DNA of 44,228 nucleotides. Source: Chthoniobacterales bacterium (lineage in GTDB: Bacteria > Verrucomicrobiota > Verrucomicrobiia > Chthoniobacterales > UBA10450). This document shows, piece after piece, positions 27,256 through 37,466 of the stretch. Made by a program: the position numbers and the translations under genes. Below the pieces are notes generated by a model. That model saw only the letters and a list, made by a program, of their open reading frames with translations, was not told the DNA's origin and made no database searches. The stretch's first letter is position 1. Each line of letters opens with the position of its first letter. The stretch is from NCBI GenBank assembly GCA_025935755.1, contig JAICUQ010000010.1, positions 1 through 44,228 on the forward strand, in the 5' to 3' direction.

Positions 27256-27403
27256 GATTAGAAGAAAAAAGGATTCTTGAGCGGGGCCCGGTGGATCCGA
27301 TCGTGCCCGATCTGGAGCACCAGAGTTACCCACGTTAACCGCCAATTGCGCGGTATTTTAGCTTGCCTAATAGCGCTCCTTTACGGTAAACAAGGTCCCC
27401 ATT

Positions 27404-28069
27404 ATGCAAAATAGGATGCAAATGCCAAACGATCGACAAAAGCCGGGCATGGACGTGCCGCAGCAGAAATGCGCGTTGCGCTCCTTTTCCAGTCTTTTTG
27501 GTTGGCTGTTTTTGGCCGCAATCGCCTGCAGCGGATGCCAGACTGAGTTGCCGCCATTGCCGTATCAGGTTGGGCCGTACACGACTGTGAGACTTTCCCC
27601 AGGAGACACGATAAAGGTCGCCTTTGCCGAGAACAGCGATCTCGATCAGACGGAGAAGATTCGCCGAGACGGCAAGATCACGCTGCCGATGATTGGAGAG
27701 GTGCAGGCTGCCGGCAGGACGGTGATGCAGCTTCAAAACATCCTGATCAGCCGCTACAGCGATTCTCTCGACAATTCGGAAGTGTTAGTCACACTGGAGA
27801 ACGGCAATGCTACAGCGATCGTGGCCGGCTTTGCGAACAATCCAGGCAAAGTGGAGTTCGACCGACCCACAACGGTGTATCAGGCGGTGATGCAGGCCGG
27901 GGGGGTAAGCGATTATGGAAGTACCAGCAACATTCATCTAACTCGGATCATCAATGGGCAACAGCTCTCCCAGACCGTGAACCTGCGGCCGACCATCCAT
28001 GGTGAACCGACCAGACCAACTTATGTCCAAGACGGAGACGTGATTTACGTGGGGCGCAGCTGGTTTTGA
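27404..28069 (+). CDS. Polysaccharide export lipoprotein (Wza-like)
   Basis: This 221-residue protein has a hydrophobic leader (LFGWLFLAAIACSGC) ending in a Cys that is the likely lipid site, although the lipobox is non-canonical. The mature part has the export domain: YTTVRLSPGDTIKVAFAENSDL, RRDGKITLPMIGEVQAAG, and the SLBB-type segment ATAIVAGFANNPGKVEF...AVMQAGGVSDYG, closing with VQDGDVIYVGRSWF. It would form the outer-membrane channel for EPS. It is shorter than Wza and resembles the exosortase-locus version. The stop overlaps an in-frame TTG of the next gene. Confidence 0.9.
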   Translation: MQNRMQMPNDRQKPGMDVPQQKCALRSFSSLFGWLFLAAIACSGCQTELPPLPYQVGPYTTVRLSPGDTIKVAFAENSDLDQTEKIRRDGKITLPMIGEVQAAGRTVMQLQNILISRYSDSLDNSEVLVTLENGNATAIVAGFANNPGKVEFDRPTTVYQAVMQAGGVSDYGSTSNIHLTRIINGQQLSQTVNLRPTIHGEPTRPTYVQDGDVIYVGRSWF

Positions 28070-28101
28070 ACTGCACTGCCGGTCCGCGCGATTTACCGGC
28101 C

Positions 28102-29358
28102 ATGAGTCTGCCATGTCGAACTCGCCAATTTCGAAACCGTATCCGCTCTCTCTGCGTCGTTTTGCTGTGTCTCCTTTGGTTGGGAGCTGCTCTTGATCGA
28201 GCATTAGCGGCCGGTCAATACAGCTCGGGTGCGCAACCGGGCGCCACGCCGCAATCGGCCACGACAGCGAAAGCGCAACGTATTCCGCTTGAAATCACAG
28301 CCGGCGTAGACCTCGGTTACGATGACAACGTCATCGGAACCAATTCCGTTAACTCGAACGGTGGAGGTTCGTTTTTTACCCGGGAAAGTTTAGTCCTCTC
28401 GTACGATCGACCGATGGAGCAGACCGATATTCGTGCAATTGGGGTCGCTCATTTCAGCCAGTTTTTGGATGTGGGCACGGATGATAAGGCCGGAAACCTG
28501 ACGCTGGCGATGACGCATAACTTTTCGCAGCGCCTTACGGTGAGCGATGACTTATTCGCCAGCTATCAGACCGAGCCGGACTTCGCCGCCGATGTTGGTC
28601 CGGAGAACGTTCGTTCGCCTCACTACTTCATCACTAACGTCGCCGCGATCACTTATCATTGGCTGCCCCGGCTCGCGTTCGTAACCAGCTACAACTTCCA
28701 AAGAGTGAAGTACGTCGAGAACTCGGCCCAGACCGATTTCCAAAACCGCTTCGATAACCTGCTTTCCGAGGAAGCTGTTTTCAATCTCACCCGCAGAACG
28801 ATACTACTTGGAGAGTATCGGTTCGAAGACACGGAGTATGACACTGCGCCTCTGAATTCGACAACACATTATGCCATAGCCGGTGTCGATCATCATTTAA
28901 CCGAGCACTTCGATGCTCGCCTGCTTGGGGGAGCAACATTTCGTGTTTTTGAAAACGGTGGGGAGAGGACCGACCCGTACGCCGAAGCGGACTTTCTATA
29001 CCAGGGCGGCAACCATACGTTGGGTTGGAGAACGAGCTATCGAGTTGAACAGCCCAGTGTGCAACCGGCAGTCGCGCGACAGACAATTCGCACCGGTTTA
29101 ACGCTCACGTACAATCTAACTTCCCGTCTCAGCTCAACGAGCGCGTTCTTTTTCCACCATGACGAAAACGAAGGAGCTTCCCAGAACACGACGACCAGTA
29201 CTCAAGACTCTTTGGAGCTTGTTCTCGGTTTCAGATACACCATCAACAAGCATTTCGCGGCCCGCTTGAATTACGAATACTCGACAGTGACTTCCGCGGG
29301 AGATCAGACTGGTTATTCCCGAAATCGAGTGTTCGGCGGCGTGACATACACCTACTAA
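28102..29358 (+). CDS. Outer-membrane beta-barrel protein of the exosortase/EPS locus
   Basis: The ATG at 28102 gives 418 residues with a clear signal peptide (RSLCVVLLCLLWLGAALDRALA). A TTG at 28066 overlapping the upstream stop is an alternative. The mature protein is made of alternating aromatic beta strands (FFTRESLVLSYDR, LGEYRFEDTEYD, GWRTSYRVEQPS) and ends with the classical C-terminal barrel strand VFGGVTYTY. This resembles the EpsL / PEP-CTERM-associated outer-membrane proteins of 400-460 residues. It probably supports secretion of the polysaccharide next to the Wza-like lipoprotein. Confidence 0.82.
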   Translation: MSLPCRTRQFRNRIRSLCVVLLCLLWLGAALDRALAAGQYSSGAQPGATPQSATTAKAQRIPLEITAGVDLGYDDNVIGTNSVNSNGGGSFFTRESLVLSYDRPMEQTDIRAIGVAHFSQFLDVGTDDKAGNLTLAMTHNFSQRLTVSDDLFASYQTEPDFAADVGPENVRSPHYFITNVAAITYHWLPRLAFVTSYNFQRVKYVENSAQTDFQNRFDNLLSEEAVFNLTRRTILLGEYRFEDTEYDTAPLNSTTHYAIAGVDHHLTEHFDARLLGGATFRVFENGGERTDPYAEADFLYQGGNHTLGWRTSYRVEQPSVQPAVARQTIRTGLTLTYNLTSRLSSTSAFFFHHDENEGASQNTTTSTQDSLELVLGFRYTINKHFAARLNYEYSTVTSAGDQTGYSRNRVFGGVTYTY

Positions 29359-29423
29359 TTTTCGAACGTTCGCCCTTCGCGGCAAATCCGGCTTGCGTCC
29401 GGATTGTCGGAACCAACACAACA

Positions 29424-30392
29424 ATGCGCGACTCAACACCCGGCCTTGGTGCTGATGAGATGACCGTTCGCACACAAGCGCGATCGGTTTCGAGATCATC
29501 CCGCGTTGCCGGAACCGAAACGTGGCGACGGTGGGGCGGCATCGCATTCGCGCTGCTTCTTCTGGCCGTGTTCACCCGGCCGCTGTTGTCCATGTTCCGC
29601 TCTTCGGCGACGAGCGAGCTCAATTCATACACCTTGCTGATCCCATTTGTCTCCGCGTATCTGCTGTATATCCGGCGCGACCAACTTCCAAAGCGTTATG
29701 CCACCGACGTTCCATTTGGAGTGCTGTTTCTGGCGGCGGGGCTGGGAATACTCGCATTTACCTGGTTGTTAGACATCAGAGGGCCAGTCTTGGCGCACAA
29801 CGAGCGGATGTCTTTATCGGCCCTCTCTTTTCTCTTCTGTCTTGTTTCAGGAGGATTTTTCTTTCTCGGTCGGGCCTGGATGCGAGCAGCCGCTTTTCCT
29901 TTAGCCTACCTGATTTTCATGCTGCCACTCCCCGAGCCGGTAGCCGATGCGCTCGAGCAGGCGTCGGCAACTGCCTCTGCCGACATGGCGAATCTTTTGT
30001 TTCACCTCAGCGGTACACCTTTTCTGCGGGAGGGACAAATATTTCAGCTGCCAAATATTACCCTGGAAGTCGCGCAAGAATGCAGCGGCATTCGTTCGAG
30101 CCTGGTCCTGTTCATCACCAGTGTTCTGGCAGCTAATCTCTTTTTGAAGACGACATGGCGGCGCCTGGCGCTGGTCGCCATAGTCATCCCGCTCGGGATC
30201 CTGCGAAACGGTTTTCGCATTCTTGTGATCGGTCTTCTCTGTGTGCACGTGGGCCCGCAGATGATTCACAGTTTGATTCATCGCCGGGGTGGTCCGCTGT
30301 TCTTCGTGCTTTCCCTGGTCCCGCTTCTGCTGGTTCTGTGGTGGTTGCGCCGGGGTGACGGGCAGGCTCGACACCTGAAAGCCGAGACCTAA
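29424..30392 (+). CDS. Exosortase (probable VPDSG/VPDGG-specific, XrtC-like)
   Basis: This 322-residue integral membrane protein has about eight TM helices and the three exosortase catalytic elements: Cys220 in QECSGIRSS, Arg261/Arg265 in LRNGFRI, and His282/His286 in HSLIHRRGG. Exosortases cleave C-terminal sorting tags at the inner membrane, releasing or transferring the protein. Three tagged substrates are encoded at 37740-40111, all with VPDGG, so this enzyme is their natural processor. Assignment to the VPDSG-specific class (XrtC) rests on that context and the likely phylum, not on a profile search. ATG at 29460 is an alternative start. An AATCCGG/CCGGATT hairpin (29385-29405) lies just upstream. 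Confidence 0.88.
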   Translation: MRDSTPGLGADEMTVRTQARSVSRSSRVAGTETWRRWGGIAFALLLLAVFTRPLLSMFRSSATSELNSYTLLIPFVSAYLLYIRRDQLPKRYATDVPFGVLFLAAGLGILAFTWLLDIRGPVLAHNERMSLSALSFLFCLVSGGFFFLGRAWMRAAAFPLAYLIFMLPLPEPVADALEQASATASADMANLLFHLSGTPFLREGQIFQLPNITLEVAQECSGIRSSLVLFITSVLAANLFLKTTWRRLALVAIVIPLGILRNGFRILVIGLLCVHVGPQMIHSLIHRRGGPLFFVLSLVPLLLVLWWLRRGDGQARHLKAET

Positions 30393-30645
30393 ACCCGCTC
30401 CTTCTGATTGCGAGCGTGTTTGTTACGCCGGTTTTTGGAACTTGGCGCAGCCGTTGCCGTAGAAAGCCGTGAGGGATCGGTCGTTGGCTGAGTGCCAGCC
30501 AGCGTTCGTCGTGCGCGTCGTTCCGGTACGCGCGAGGAGAGCGGTCTCTTGTGAATCGAACAATGATACTGCGATTTAGTTATCGGCTGATGCCTCAGGC
30601 GTTCGTTGCGCCCGCAGTCGGAATCATTCTGTTCAGGACGAAATC

Positions 30646-32742
30646 GTGAGCCCAACCACGATTTTAGCTTTGGCCGCGGCTGGATTCAGTTTGGGTCTAG
30701 CCTCGCTCGGCGCATTTCGAAAAAACCGCTCAATGGCAACATGGTGCTTCGCCATCGGAATGCTGATTTTCGCGCTGGAGAATCTGTTCGGTGCGAAGTG
30801 GCGCGAAGCTGACGTTGCGGAAACGGCAGCATTTTGGGGAAGCCTGACGCTGGTGATGAAAGCGTTGTTTCCCGGTATTTGGATTTGTTTCAGCCTCACT
30901 TACTCCCGGGGAAGTCCGCGCGCGCTGCCGCTGCGGTCGCGTTTGCTCATACTGGCGGCTTTCATTATACCAGTCGGCATATCACTGATCTTCAAAAATC
31001 AGCTACTGCCGGTGTCGCCCTATAGCGACTTTGACGCAAACTGGTGGGTTCGCTCGCACGCGGCGGCCAGGACATTGAATGGGTTTCAGCTCATCTCGGC
31101 GGTTGTGGTCCTGATGAACCTTGAAAGGACGTTCCGATCTGCTGTCGGCACCATGCAATGGAGAATCAAATTCATTGTGATCGGGTTGGGAATCATTTTT
31201 GGAGCGCGGGTTTATACCACAAGCCAGGCACTTCTGTTTTCAGAGGGAATTCTGGTGCTAAGCGGTGTAGACAGCGCGGCACTGCTAATCGGGTGTGCTT
31301 TGATGGTTGTAGCTTTTCTGCGAAGCGGCTTCGGCGAAATCGACGTGTATCCCTCGCATGCTGTGTTACGCACCTCGGTAACGTTTGTCCTGGCGGGAGG
31401 CTATCTGGTCGTGGTAGGTGTGCTTGCCCAGGTAGTCGCGAGCACGGGAAAGGCTGAAGCCTTCGAGCTGCAAACATTGATTGTGTTATTAGCGTTCGCG
31501 GGATTAGCTATCGTGTTACTCTCGAATCGATTCAGACAGAAGATTCGTTCTCTCGTTAGCCGTCATTTCAAAAGACCACAATACGATTTTCGCCAGATCT
31601 GGACACGAGTTACACGCTCCATGTCGAGCGCGTTTGGGCAACCGGCCATGTGTGCCGCGGCGGCCAAATTGATTTCTGAAACCTTCAACGTTTTGTCCGT
31701 ATCGATCTGGTTGCTGGACGAAGACCGTCTGGCATTTGGAGCCTCCACGTCGAGATCGGCCAGTGAGGCCAGTGCAGTCCTTCAAGACCCGCAGCAAACT
31801 TTTGCAAGGATCCGGATGCTTAGGAAGCCTTTCGAGCTGGAAAAAGCGAAAGGCGATCATATTGAAGCGCTCAAACAAATCAGTCTGAACCAATTTCGTA
31901 CCGGCGGGAACCGAATCTGTGTTCCGTTGTGTGCTGGGAATAACTGCATGGGTATAGCCATTCTCGCAGACCGTGTGGGCGGTACACCTTACAGCATTGA
32001 AGAATTCGATCTGCTCAAGTGCATTGGCGATCAGGTTGCGGTAGGTCTGCTAAATCTTCGACTCACTGACGAAATTACGTCCGGCAAAGAGTTGGAAGCA
32101 TTTCAGGCCATGTCTGCATTCTTCGTGCACGACCTGAAAAACGCCGCTTCAACCCTGAGTTTGACGCTCAAAAACCTCCCTCTGCACTTCGACGATCCTG
32201 CGTTTCGACAGGATGTGTTGCGGGGAATTGGAGAAACCACTGAGCGTATCAATCAACTGATAAGCCGCCTCACCGCGTTGAGGCGCCTCGAACTTAATCT
32301 CGCCGAGGTGGACCTGAATTCGGTCGTCGATGATGCCGTGAACGGAATGAATGGCACCCTCAATGTCAGGGTGATGAGAGACTTTCGTTTGCAGCCAAAG
32401 GTCAGGCTGGATCGCGATCAGTTCGGCAGTGTCATCAACAACCTGCTGCTGAACGCGCGCGATGCCGTCGGCTCGGAAGGAGAAGTGAAAATTCAAACGG
32501 CCGCAGAGAATGAATGGGCAATCGTTTCAGTTGCCGATAACGGTTGCGGTATGACTCCCGAGTTTGTCAGGTCATCCTTGTTTCGCCCCTTTCAAACAAC
32601 AAAGAAGAAGGGACTCGGCATCGGAATGTTTCAGTCAAAGATGATCGTCGAAGCCCATCAGGGACGAATTCTGGTAAAGAGCGAACCCGCAGTCGGAACG
32701 ACATTTCGCATAATGCTGCCTTTGAGTACTCAGACTGCATGA
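30646..32742 (+). CDS. prsK: Exosortase-system histidine kinase PrsK
   Basis: The product is 698 residues with a GTG start. Eight or so TM helices occupy the first 290 residues, followed by a GAF-like domain (about 320-480), the phosphoacceptor region FFVHDLKN with His495, and an HATPase domain (INNLLLNARDAVG, DNGCGM, GLGIGMFQSKMIVEAHQG). This order, and the unusual HDLKN H-box, is that of PrsK in PEP-CTERM systems. It would sense a membrane signal and phosphorylate PrsR. The stop overlaps the prsR ATG (ATGA). Confidence 0.92.
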   Translation: MSPTTILALAAAGFSLGLASLGAFRKNRSMATWCFAIGMLIFALENLFGAKWREADVAETAAFWGSLTLVMKALFPGIWICFSLTYSRGSPRALPLRSRLLILAAFIIPVGISLIFKNQLLPVSPYSDFDANWWVRSHAAARTLNGFQLISAVVVLMNLERTFRSAVGTMQWRIKFIVIGLGIIFGARVYTTSQALLFSEGILVLSGVDSAALLIGCALMVVAFLRSGFGEIDVYPSHAVLRTSVTFVLAGGYLVVVGVLAQVVASTGKAEAFELQTLIVLLAFAGLAIVLLSNRFRQKIRSLVSRHFKRPQYDFRQIWTRVTRSMSSAFGQPAMCAAAAKLISETFNVLSVSIWLLDEDRLAFGASTSRSASEASAVLQDPQQTFARIRMLRKPFELEKAKGDHIEALKQISLNQFRTGGNRICVPLCAGNNCMGIAILADRVGGTPYSIEEFDLLKCIGDQVAVGLLNLRLTDEITSGKELEAFQAMSAFFVHDLKNAASTLSLTLKNLPLHFDDPAFRQDVLRGIGETTERINQLISRLTALRRLELNLAEVDLNSVVDDAVNGMNGTLNVRVMRDFRLQPKVRLDRDQFGSVINNLLLNARDAVGSEGEVKIQTAAENEWAIVSVADNGCGMTPEFVRSSLFRPFQTTKKKGLGIGMFQSKMIVEAHQGRILVKSEPAVGTTFRIMLPLSTQTA

Positions 32743-34118
32743 AACCTACGGTCCTCATCGTCGATGATGACGACGCGATCCGCACCCAAACCAAATGGGC
32801 GCTCACCGCGGAGTACGAGGTCTACCTCGCTGAAGATCGCAAACGCGCAGTCGAGGTCTTCACTAGTACTCGGCCTGCGGTCACCTTGCTTGACCTCGGT
32901 TTACCGCCTCGCCCTAACGACCCTGACGAAGGTCTGACCGCTCTGTCCGACATGTTGGCTGTCGATAACACCGCCAAAATCATCGTGATATCTGGACAAA
33001 GTGAAAAGCGAAACGCCATAGAAGCAGTGGGCGCAGGCGCTTACGACTTTCTTTGCAAGCCTGTTGAAATGGATGAGTTAAAACTGCTTCTCCGCCGATG
33101 TCTCAACGTGCTAGACCTTGAGAGGGAATACCTCCAGTTACAGCAAAGCCGGCAACCGGAAATATTCGAGCAGATGCTGGGCACCAGTCCGCAAACGCAG
33201 TCAGTCTTTGCTTTTATTCGCAAGGTCGCGGCAACGGATGTGCCGGCTCTGCTTTTGGGAGAAAGCGGTACAGGGAAGGAAATGGCTGCAGCGGCTATTC
33301 ACAGGTGTAGCCGGCGCAAGGACGGCCCCTTTGTTGCAATTAACTGCAACGCTATTCCTGAGAACCTGTTGGAAAGCGAACTCTTTGGTCACGAAAAAGG
33401 GGCGTTTACTGGGGCACACGTCCAGCGCAAGGGACTGCTGGAGACCGCCAGCGGTGGTACTCTCTTTCTAGACGAGATAGGCGAACTCCCAGCTCCCATT
33501 CAGGTGAAGCTATTGCGATTTCTTCAGGAGCAGCGCTTTCAGCGCGTCGGGGGACGGCAGGAAATTCAAGTGGACACGCGATTGGTCGCAGCAACCAACG
33601 CGGATCTGAAGCAGATGATCGAAAATGGAAAGTTCCGCGAGGATCTGTACTTTCGCCTTGCGGTTGTAACCATCCGATTGCTGCCTCTTCGCGAGCGTGG
33701 TGAAGACGTCCTGCTTTTGGCCCGTGAGTTTCTGCATCGTTACGCTGCGCAAGAGGGCCGCAAAAATCTCGTGTTCGCGCCTGATGCACTGCGTGCCATC
33801 GAGCGTCATTCATGGCCTGGAAATGTCCGGGAACTGCAAAATCGTGTGAGACGGGCGGTGATCATGGCGAGTGGAACGCGGATCGGGGCAAAGGATCTCG
33901 AGCTGGATTCGGTGAGATCCACAACAGTTGCTGGCGGAACAACCCTTCGCCAGGCGCGGGAACAAATCGAAAAGGAGATGATCCAGCAGGCTCTTAAGCG
34001 ACATGCCGGAAAGATCACTTCTGCAGCGGCTGAGCTTGGGATTAGCCGCCCAACTCTTTACGAATTGATGGACAAACTCGGCGTCGGCAAAGACCGCGCC
34101 ATGATAACTGAAAACTGA
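32739..34118 (+). CDS. prsR: Sigma-54-dependent response regulator PrsR
   Basis: The ATG at 32739 is coupled to prsK by ATGA, giving 459 residues. The receiver domain has VLIVDDDDAIR and phospho-Asp52 (LLDLGLPPR). The AAA+ domain has Walker A GESGTGK (174-180), the sigma-54 contact loop GAFTGA (221-226) and Walker B GGTLFLDEIGEL. A Fis-type HTH ends the protein (AGKITSAAAELGISRPTLYE). It activates sigma-54 RNA polymerase from upstream sites. Three sigma-54 promoters in front of the VPDGG genes in this window are its obvious targets. Confidence 0.95.
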   Translation: MKPTVLIVDDDDAIRTQTKWALTAEYEVYLAEDRKRAVEVFTSTRPAVTLLDLGLPPRPNDPDEGLTALSDMLAVDNTAKIIVISGQSEKRNAIEAVGAGAYDFLCKPVEMDELKLLLRRCLNVLDLEREYLQLQQSRQPEIFEQMLGTSPQTQSVFAFIRKVAATDVPALLLGESGTGKEMAAAAIHRCSRRKDGPFVAINCNAIPENLLESELFGHEKGAFTGAHVQRKGLLETASGGTLFLDEIGELPAPIQVKLLRFLQEQRFQRVGGRQEIQVDTRLVAATNADLKQMIENGKFREDLYFRLAVVTIRLLPLRERGEDVLLLAREFLHRYAAQEGRKNLVFAPDALRAIERHSWPGNVRELQNRVRRAVIMASGTRIGAKDLELDSVRSTTVAGGTTLRQAREQIEKEMIQQALKRHAGKITSAAAELGISRPTLYELMDKLGVGKDRAMITEN

Positions 34119-34130
34119 CAAAATAAACTC

Positions 34131-37100
34131 ATGCAAAGACCGATGCTGCTCAGAATCGTAACCGTCGCTTTCGCCGTTATTCTTGTTACTGCCTGTTCCA
34201 AGGAAGCGAAAAAAACACGTCTCGTTAGGGACGCGGATACTTATTTCAAGGCGGGTAACTATGACAAAGCGAAGGTGAGCTACCTCAATTTGCTTCGCCT
34301 CGATCCGCAAAATGCGCTCGCCTTCGAACGAATCGGCGCAATGTGGCAGGATGACGGTGTCCCGCTTCGTGCAGCTCCATTCTTAAAAAAAGCGAGCGAG
34401 CTCGACCCGAAGAACATTGAGAACCGTATACGTTTAGCACGTTGTTGCATCGCGGTGGGTGCTTTCAACGAAGCGAAAAAGGAAGCAATTGAAGCGCTTC
34501 AGCAAGAGCCCGCAAACGGCGACGCGATAATGATCCTGGCCGAAGCGGCTCATACCAAAGAGGACCTCGAGGACGCGGCCCAACGGATCGAAAAATTCCC
34601 TAACAGGAACGGCGTCGCTTTTCACCTAGCATCGGCTAGCGCTTTCCTGCGCAAGGGGAACGCTATGGCAGCTACGATCTCTGTTCGACAGGCGCTTCAA
34701 ATCGATCCTAAATCGTCCGCCGCACATATGGCCATGGGCGACCTGCACCTGTTCCAAAAGGACACAAAAAAAGCTGCCGAAGAATACAAGGAAGCGGCGG
34801 ACCTTGCTCCGATACGATCAACTGAAAGACTGAAGTACGCAGCTTTCAAATCCGCGATCGGGGATGCACAGGAAACACGCAGGGTGGCCGGCGAGATGAC
34901 GAAGCAGGTTCCAGATTACCTTCCTGGGTGGGTCTTGTTAGCGGAGCTCGCGTTGAAGGACAAGAAGTATGACGAAGCGCTTTCGCATCTTGAAAATGTG
35001 TTTGGGCGCGACCCGGAATACGTAGATGGCCGCAAATTGCAAAGCGAAATTCTTATGGCAAAAGGCCAGACCAAGAAGGCAGTGGAAGTTCTCGAGCGTC
35101 TCGATCGAGCTCACCCCGCGATTCCCATCATCAAATTTCAGTTAGCGCGTGCGTATTTCAAAAATAACAACGTGAACCAAGCGAAGCTTACCTTGGAACA
35201 AACAGTGTCGAGTAATCCGAATTATGTGGACGCGGTGTTGATGCTTGCTGAGATCAACATTCGCACCGGCCACAGCGATTTGGCGATCGAACCGCTGCAG
35301 CGGATATTACATACGTATCCGGCACAAACGCGCCCGGCAATGCTCCTGGCTACCGCGTACGGCATTTTAGATCGCCCCGATGATGCCGCCGCTGTACTTC
35401 AAGAGCAGGCGCAGCTGAGCCCTAACGATCCTAACCCATACGCAGCACTGGGTCTAACCTACCGTCGCGCGAAGAGGTACGATGAAGCACGCCAGCAATT
35501 TGAAAGGGCGAAGCAACTAGACCCGAATAATGTCGCGGTGTTCACGCAACTCGTGGAACTCGATCTGCAACAGAAACACTTTGACGCGGCGCGACAGAGA
35601 ATACGAAGCCAGTTTCAAGGAAAGACTGATTCGGCTGATGCTCACTTTTGGGAAGCAAGAGTGCTGGCATCAGAAGGTAAATGGGATGGCGTCGAGAATG
35701 AACTTCGGCAAACGATCAAGAGCAATCCCAATGTTCCGGGCACGTATGAGCTGCTCGTACAAGCCTATATCGCGACCAACAAACTTCCGCAGGCAGTGAA
35801 GGAACTTGAAGAATTGTTAGCGAAAGAACCAAACAATTCGCAAGCACTGATGACACTCGGACTGATCTATGAGCGGACGAAGGATTATCCAAAGGAGCGA
35901 GATGTGTACGAGAAGCTTCTCGCGATTGACCCTAACTTTGTTCCTGCCTTAAACAACCTCGCTTACCTGTATGCCGAGCGTTTCAACGACCTGGACAAGG
36001 CATACGATCTGGCGCGTAAAGCTCACGACCTTCAACCGCAAGAGACTTCTGCGGGCGATACCTTCGGGTGGGTTCTTTATAAACGCGGCGAGTATCAACA
36101 GGCCCTTCCCATTCTACAGGAGAGCGCTCAAACGAGTGATAACCCAGAGATTCAATTCCACCTCGGTATGACCGCATACATGATGGGCCAGACGGAACTC
36201 GCTAAAACTGCTCTGCGAAAAGCTGTGGATTCAGCGAAGGATTTCGAGGGGAGGGAAGAAGCGAAAGGCCGTCTTATTTCGCTTGAAACAGGCAAGTCTG
36301 AATCCCCGCGGCTATCCATAGCTCAACTCGAAGCAACGACCAAACAACAACCTAACGACCCGGTGTTGCAGATCCGGCTCGGCGAAGCTTACGAAAAACA
36401 AGGCGCATTCGATAAGGCAGCTGTGGCTTTTGAGGAGGCATTGAAACTGAATCCGAAGCTTCCAGTCCCGCCCACCAAGCTCGCCGAGCTCTATGCCGGG
36501 CCGCTTCAAAATAGCGAACGGGCATTGGTGTACGCGAAGAAGGCGCGGGAGCTTGTACCGAACGATCCGCGGATCACAACTCTGCTTGGTAAGGTCGCGT
36601 ATCAAGTTAGTAACTTCGCGTGGTCGTATAGCCTCCTGCAGGAAGCAGCGCGCCAGCGCGGAGATGATCCGGCAGTTCTAGATAGTCTGGCGTGGTCCGC
36701 TTACGCCATGGGAAAAGTGAACGAAGCTCGTGACCTGATGCAGAAGGTTGCCGCAGCAGGCGGAAATGCCTCAGAGGCTGCCGACGCGAAAAAGTTTCTG
36801 ATGTTTACCGAGGATCCCAAACAGCCTGGTGGCGAAGGTGAGGTGCAAAAGGAACTCACGTCCAACCCGGGTTACGTGCCTGCCTTGATGGTTCAGGCCG
36901 CGCTTTATGCACAACAGGGTCGAACTCAGCAGGCGATTGAGACCGATACCAAGGTGCTGCAGCGTTTTCCCGACTTTGCGCCGGCTCAAAAACACCTCGC
37001 GATTTTGTATGCTCAGGACCCGTCAAAAGTCACCGCAGCATATGAGAATGCGATCAAAGCCCGCAAGACGCTACCTGATGATCCCGAGCTAGCCGAGCTT

Positions 37101-37337
37101 CTCGGTCGTCTGAGTTATGAGAAGAAGGAGTACCCGCGTGCGGTGCAGTTGTTACGGGAAGCAGGGCGGACAAAAACGCTGGACGCGAATTCTTTGTTTT
37201 ATTTGGGGATGTCGGAACTCCGCGCGAGGCAGAGCACCGAGGCGCGGGTAGTTCTCGATAAGGCATTAACGAGCGGTCTTCAGGAACCTTTTGCTACCGA
37301 GGCAAAGCAAGCTCTTGAAAACTTGAGCAGGGAGTAG
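34131..37337 (+). CDS. prsT: TPR-repeat lipoprotein PrsT
   Basis: This 1068-residue protein has a leader with a good lipobox (VILVTACSKE), so it is probably a lipoprotein. The rest is a long array of more than 20 tetratricopeptide repeats (ADTYFKAGNYDKAKVSYLNL, ALGLTYRRAKRYDEARQQFE and similar, with the A-x-x-x-Y/F, L-x-P pattern). PrsT accompanies prsK/prsR in exosortase loci and is thought to scaffold envelope proteins. It begins 12 bases after prsR and ends the operon; a 402-base gap with regulatory sites follows. Confidence 0.9.
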   Translation: MQRPMLLRIVTVAFAVILVTACSKEAKKTRLVRDADTYFKAGNYDKAKVSYLNLLRLDPQNALAFERIGAMWQDDGVPLRAAPFLKKASELDPKNIENRIRLARCCIAVGAFNEAKKEAIEALQQEPANGDAIMILAEAAHTKEDLEDAAQRIEKFPNRNGVAFHLASASAFLRKGNAMAATISVRQALQIDPKSSAAHMAMGDLHLFQKDTKKAAEEYKEAADLAPIRSTERLKYAAFKSAIGDAQETRRVAGEMTKQVPDYLPGWVLLAELALKDKKYDEALSHLENVFGRDPEYVDGRKLQSEILMAKGQTKKAVEVLERLDRAHPAIPIIKFQLARAYFKNNNVNQAKLTLEQTVSSNPNYVDAVLMLAEINIRTGHSDLAIEPLQRILHTYPAQTRPAMLLATAYGILDRPDDAAAVLQEQAQLSPNDPNPYAALGLTYRRAKRYDEARQQFERAKQLDPNNVAVFTQLVELDLQQKHFDAARQRIRSQFQGKTDSADAHFWEARVLASEGKWDGVENELRQTIKSNPNVPGTYELLVQAYIATNKLPQAVKELEELLAKEPNNSQALMTLGLIYERTKDYPKERDVYEKLLAIDPNFVPALNNLAYLYAERFNDLDKAYDLARKAHDLQPQETSAGDTFGWVLYKRGEYQQALPILQESAQTSDNPEIQFHLGMTAYMMGQTELAKTALRKAVDSAKDFEGREEAKGRLISLETGKSESPRLSIAQLEATTKQQPNDPVLQIRLGEAYEKQGAFDKAAVAFEEALKLNPKLPVPPTKLAELYAGPLQNSERALVYAKKARELVPNDPRITTLLGKVAYQVSNFAWSYSLLQEAARQRGDDPAVLDSLAWSAYAMGKVNEARDLMQKVAAAGGNASEAADAKKFLMFTEDPKQPGGEGEVQKELTSNPGYVPALMVQAALYAQQGRTQQAIETDTKVLQRFPDFAPAQKHLAILYAQDPSKVTAAYENAIKARKTLPDDPELAELLGRLSYEKKEYPRAVQLLREAGRTKTLDANSLFYLGMSELRARQSTEARVVLDKALTSGLQEPFATEAKQALENLSRE

Positions 37338-37466
37338 ACACCTCTCAGGTCCGCTGCTGATCCGTTCCATACATGGTGTACGTCGGTGAAGATGTTCGGG
37401 CAATTCACCGCTTCAATTGTGTTGCTTTTCCAACTCCGCTTCGGGTATCGTATTCGGGGTGTAAGC

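Noticed and set aside
29522-30136. Plus-strand 204-codon frame inside the exosortase gene
   Set aside because: It is out of frame with the exosortase, which has all catalytic residues.
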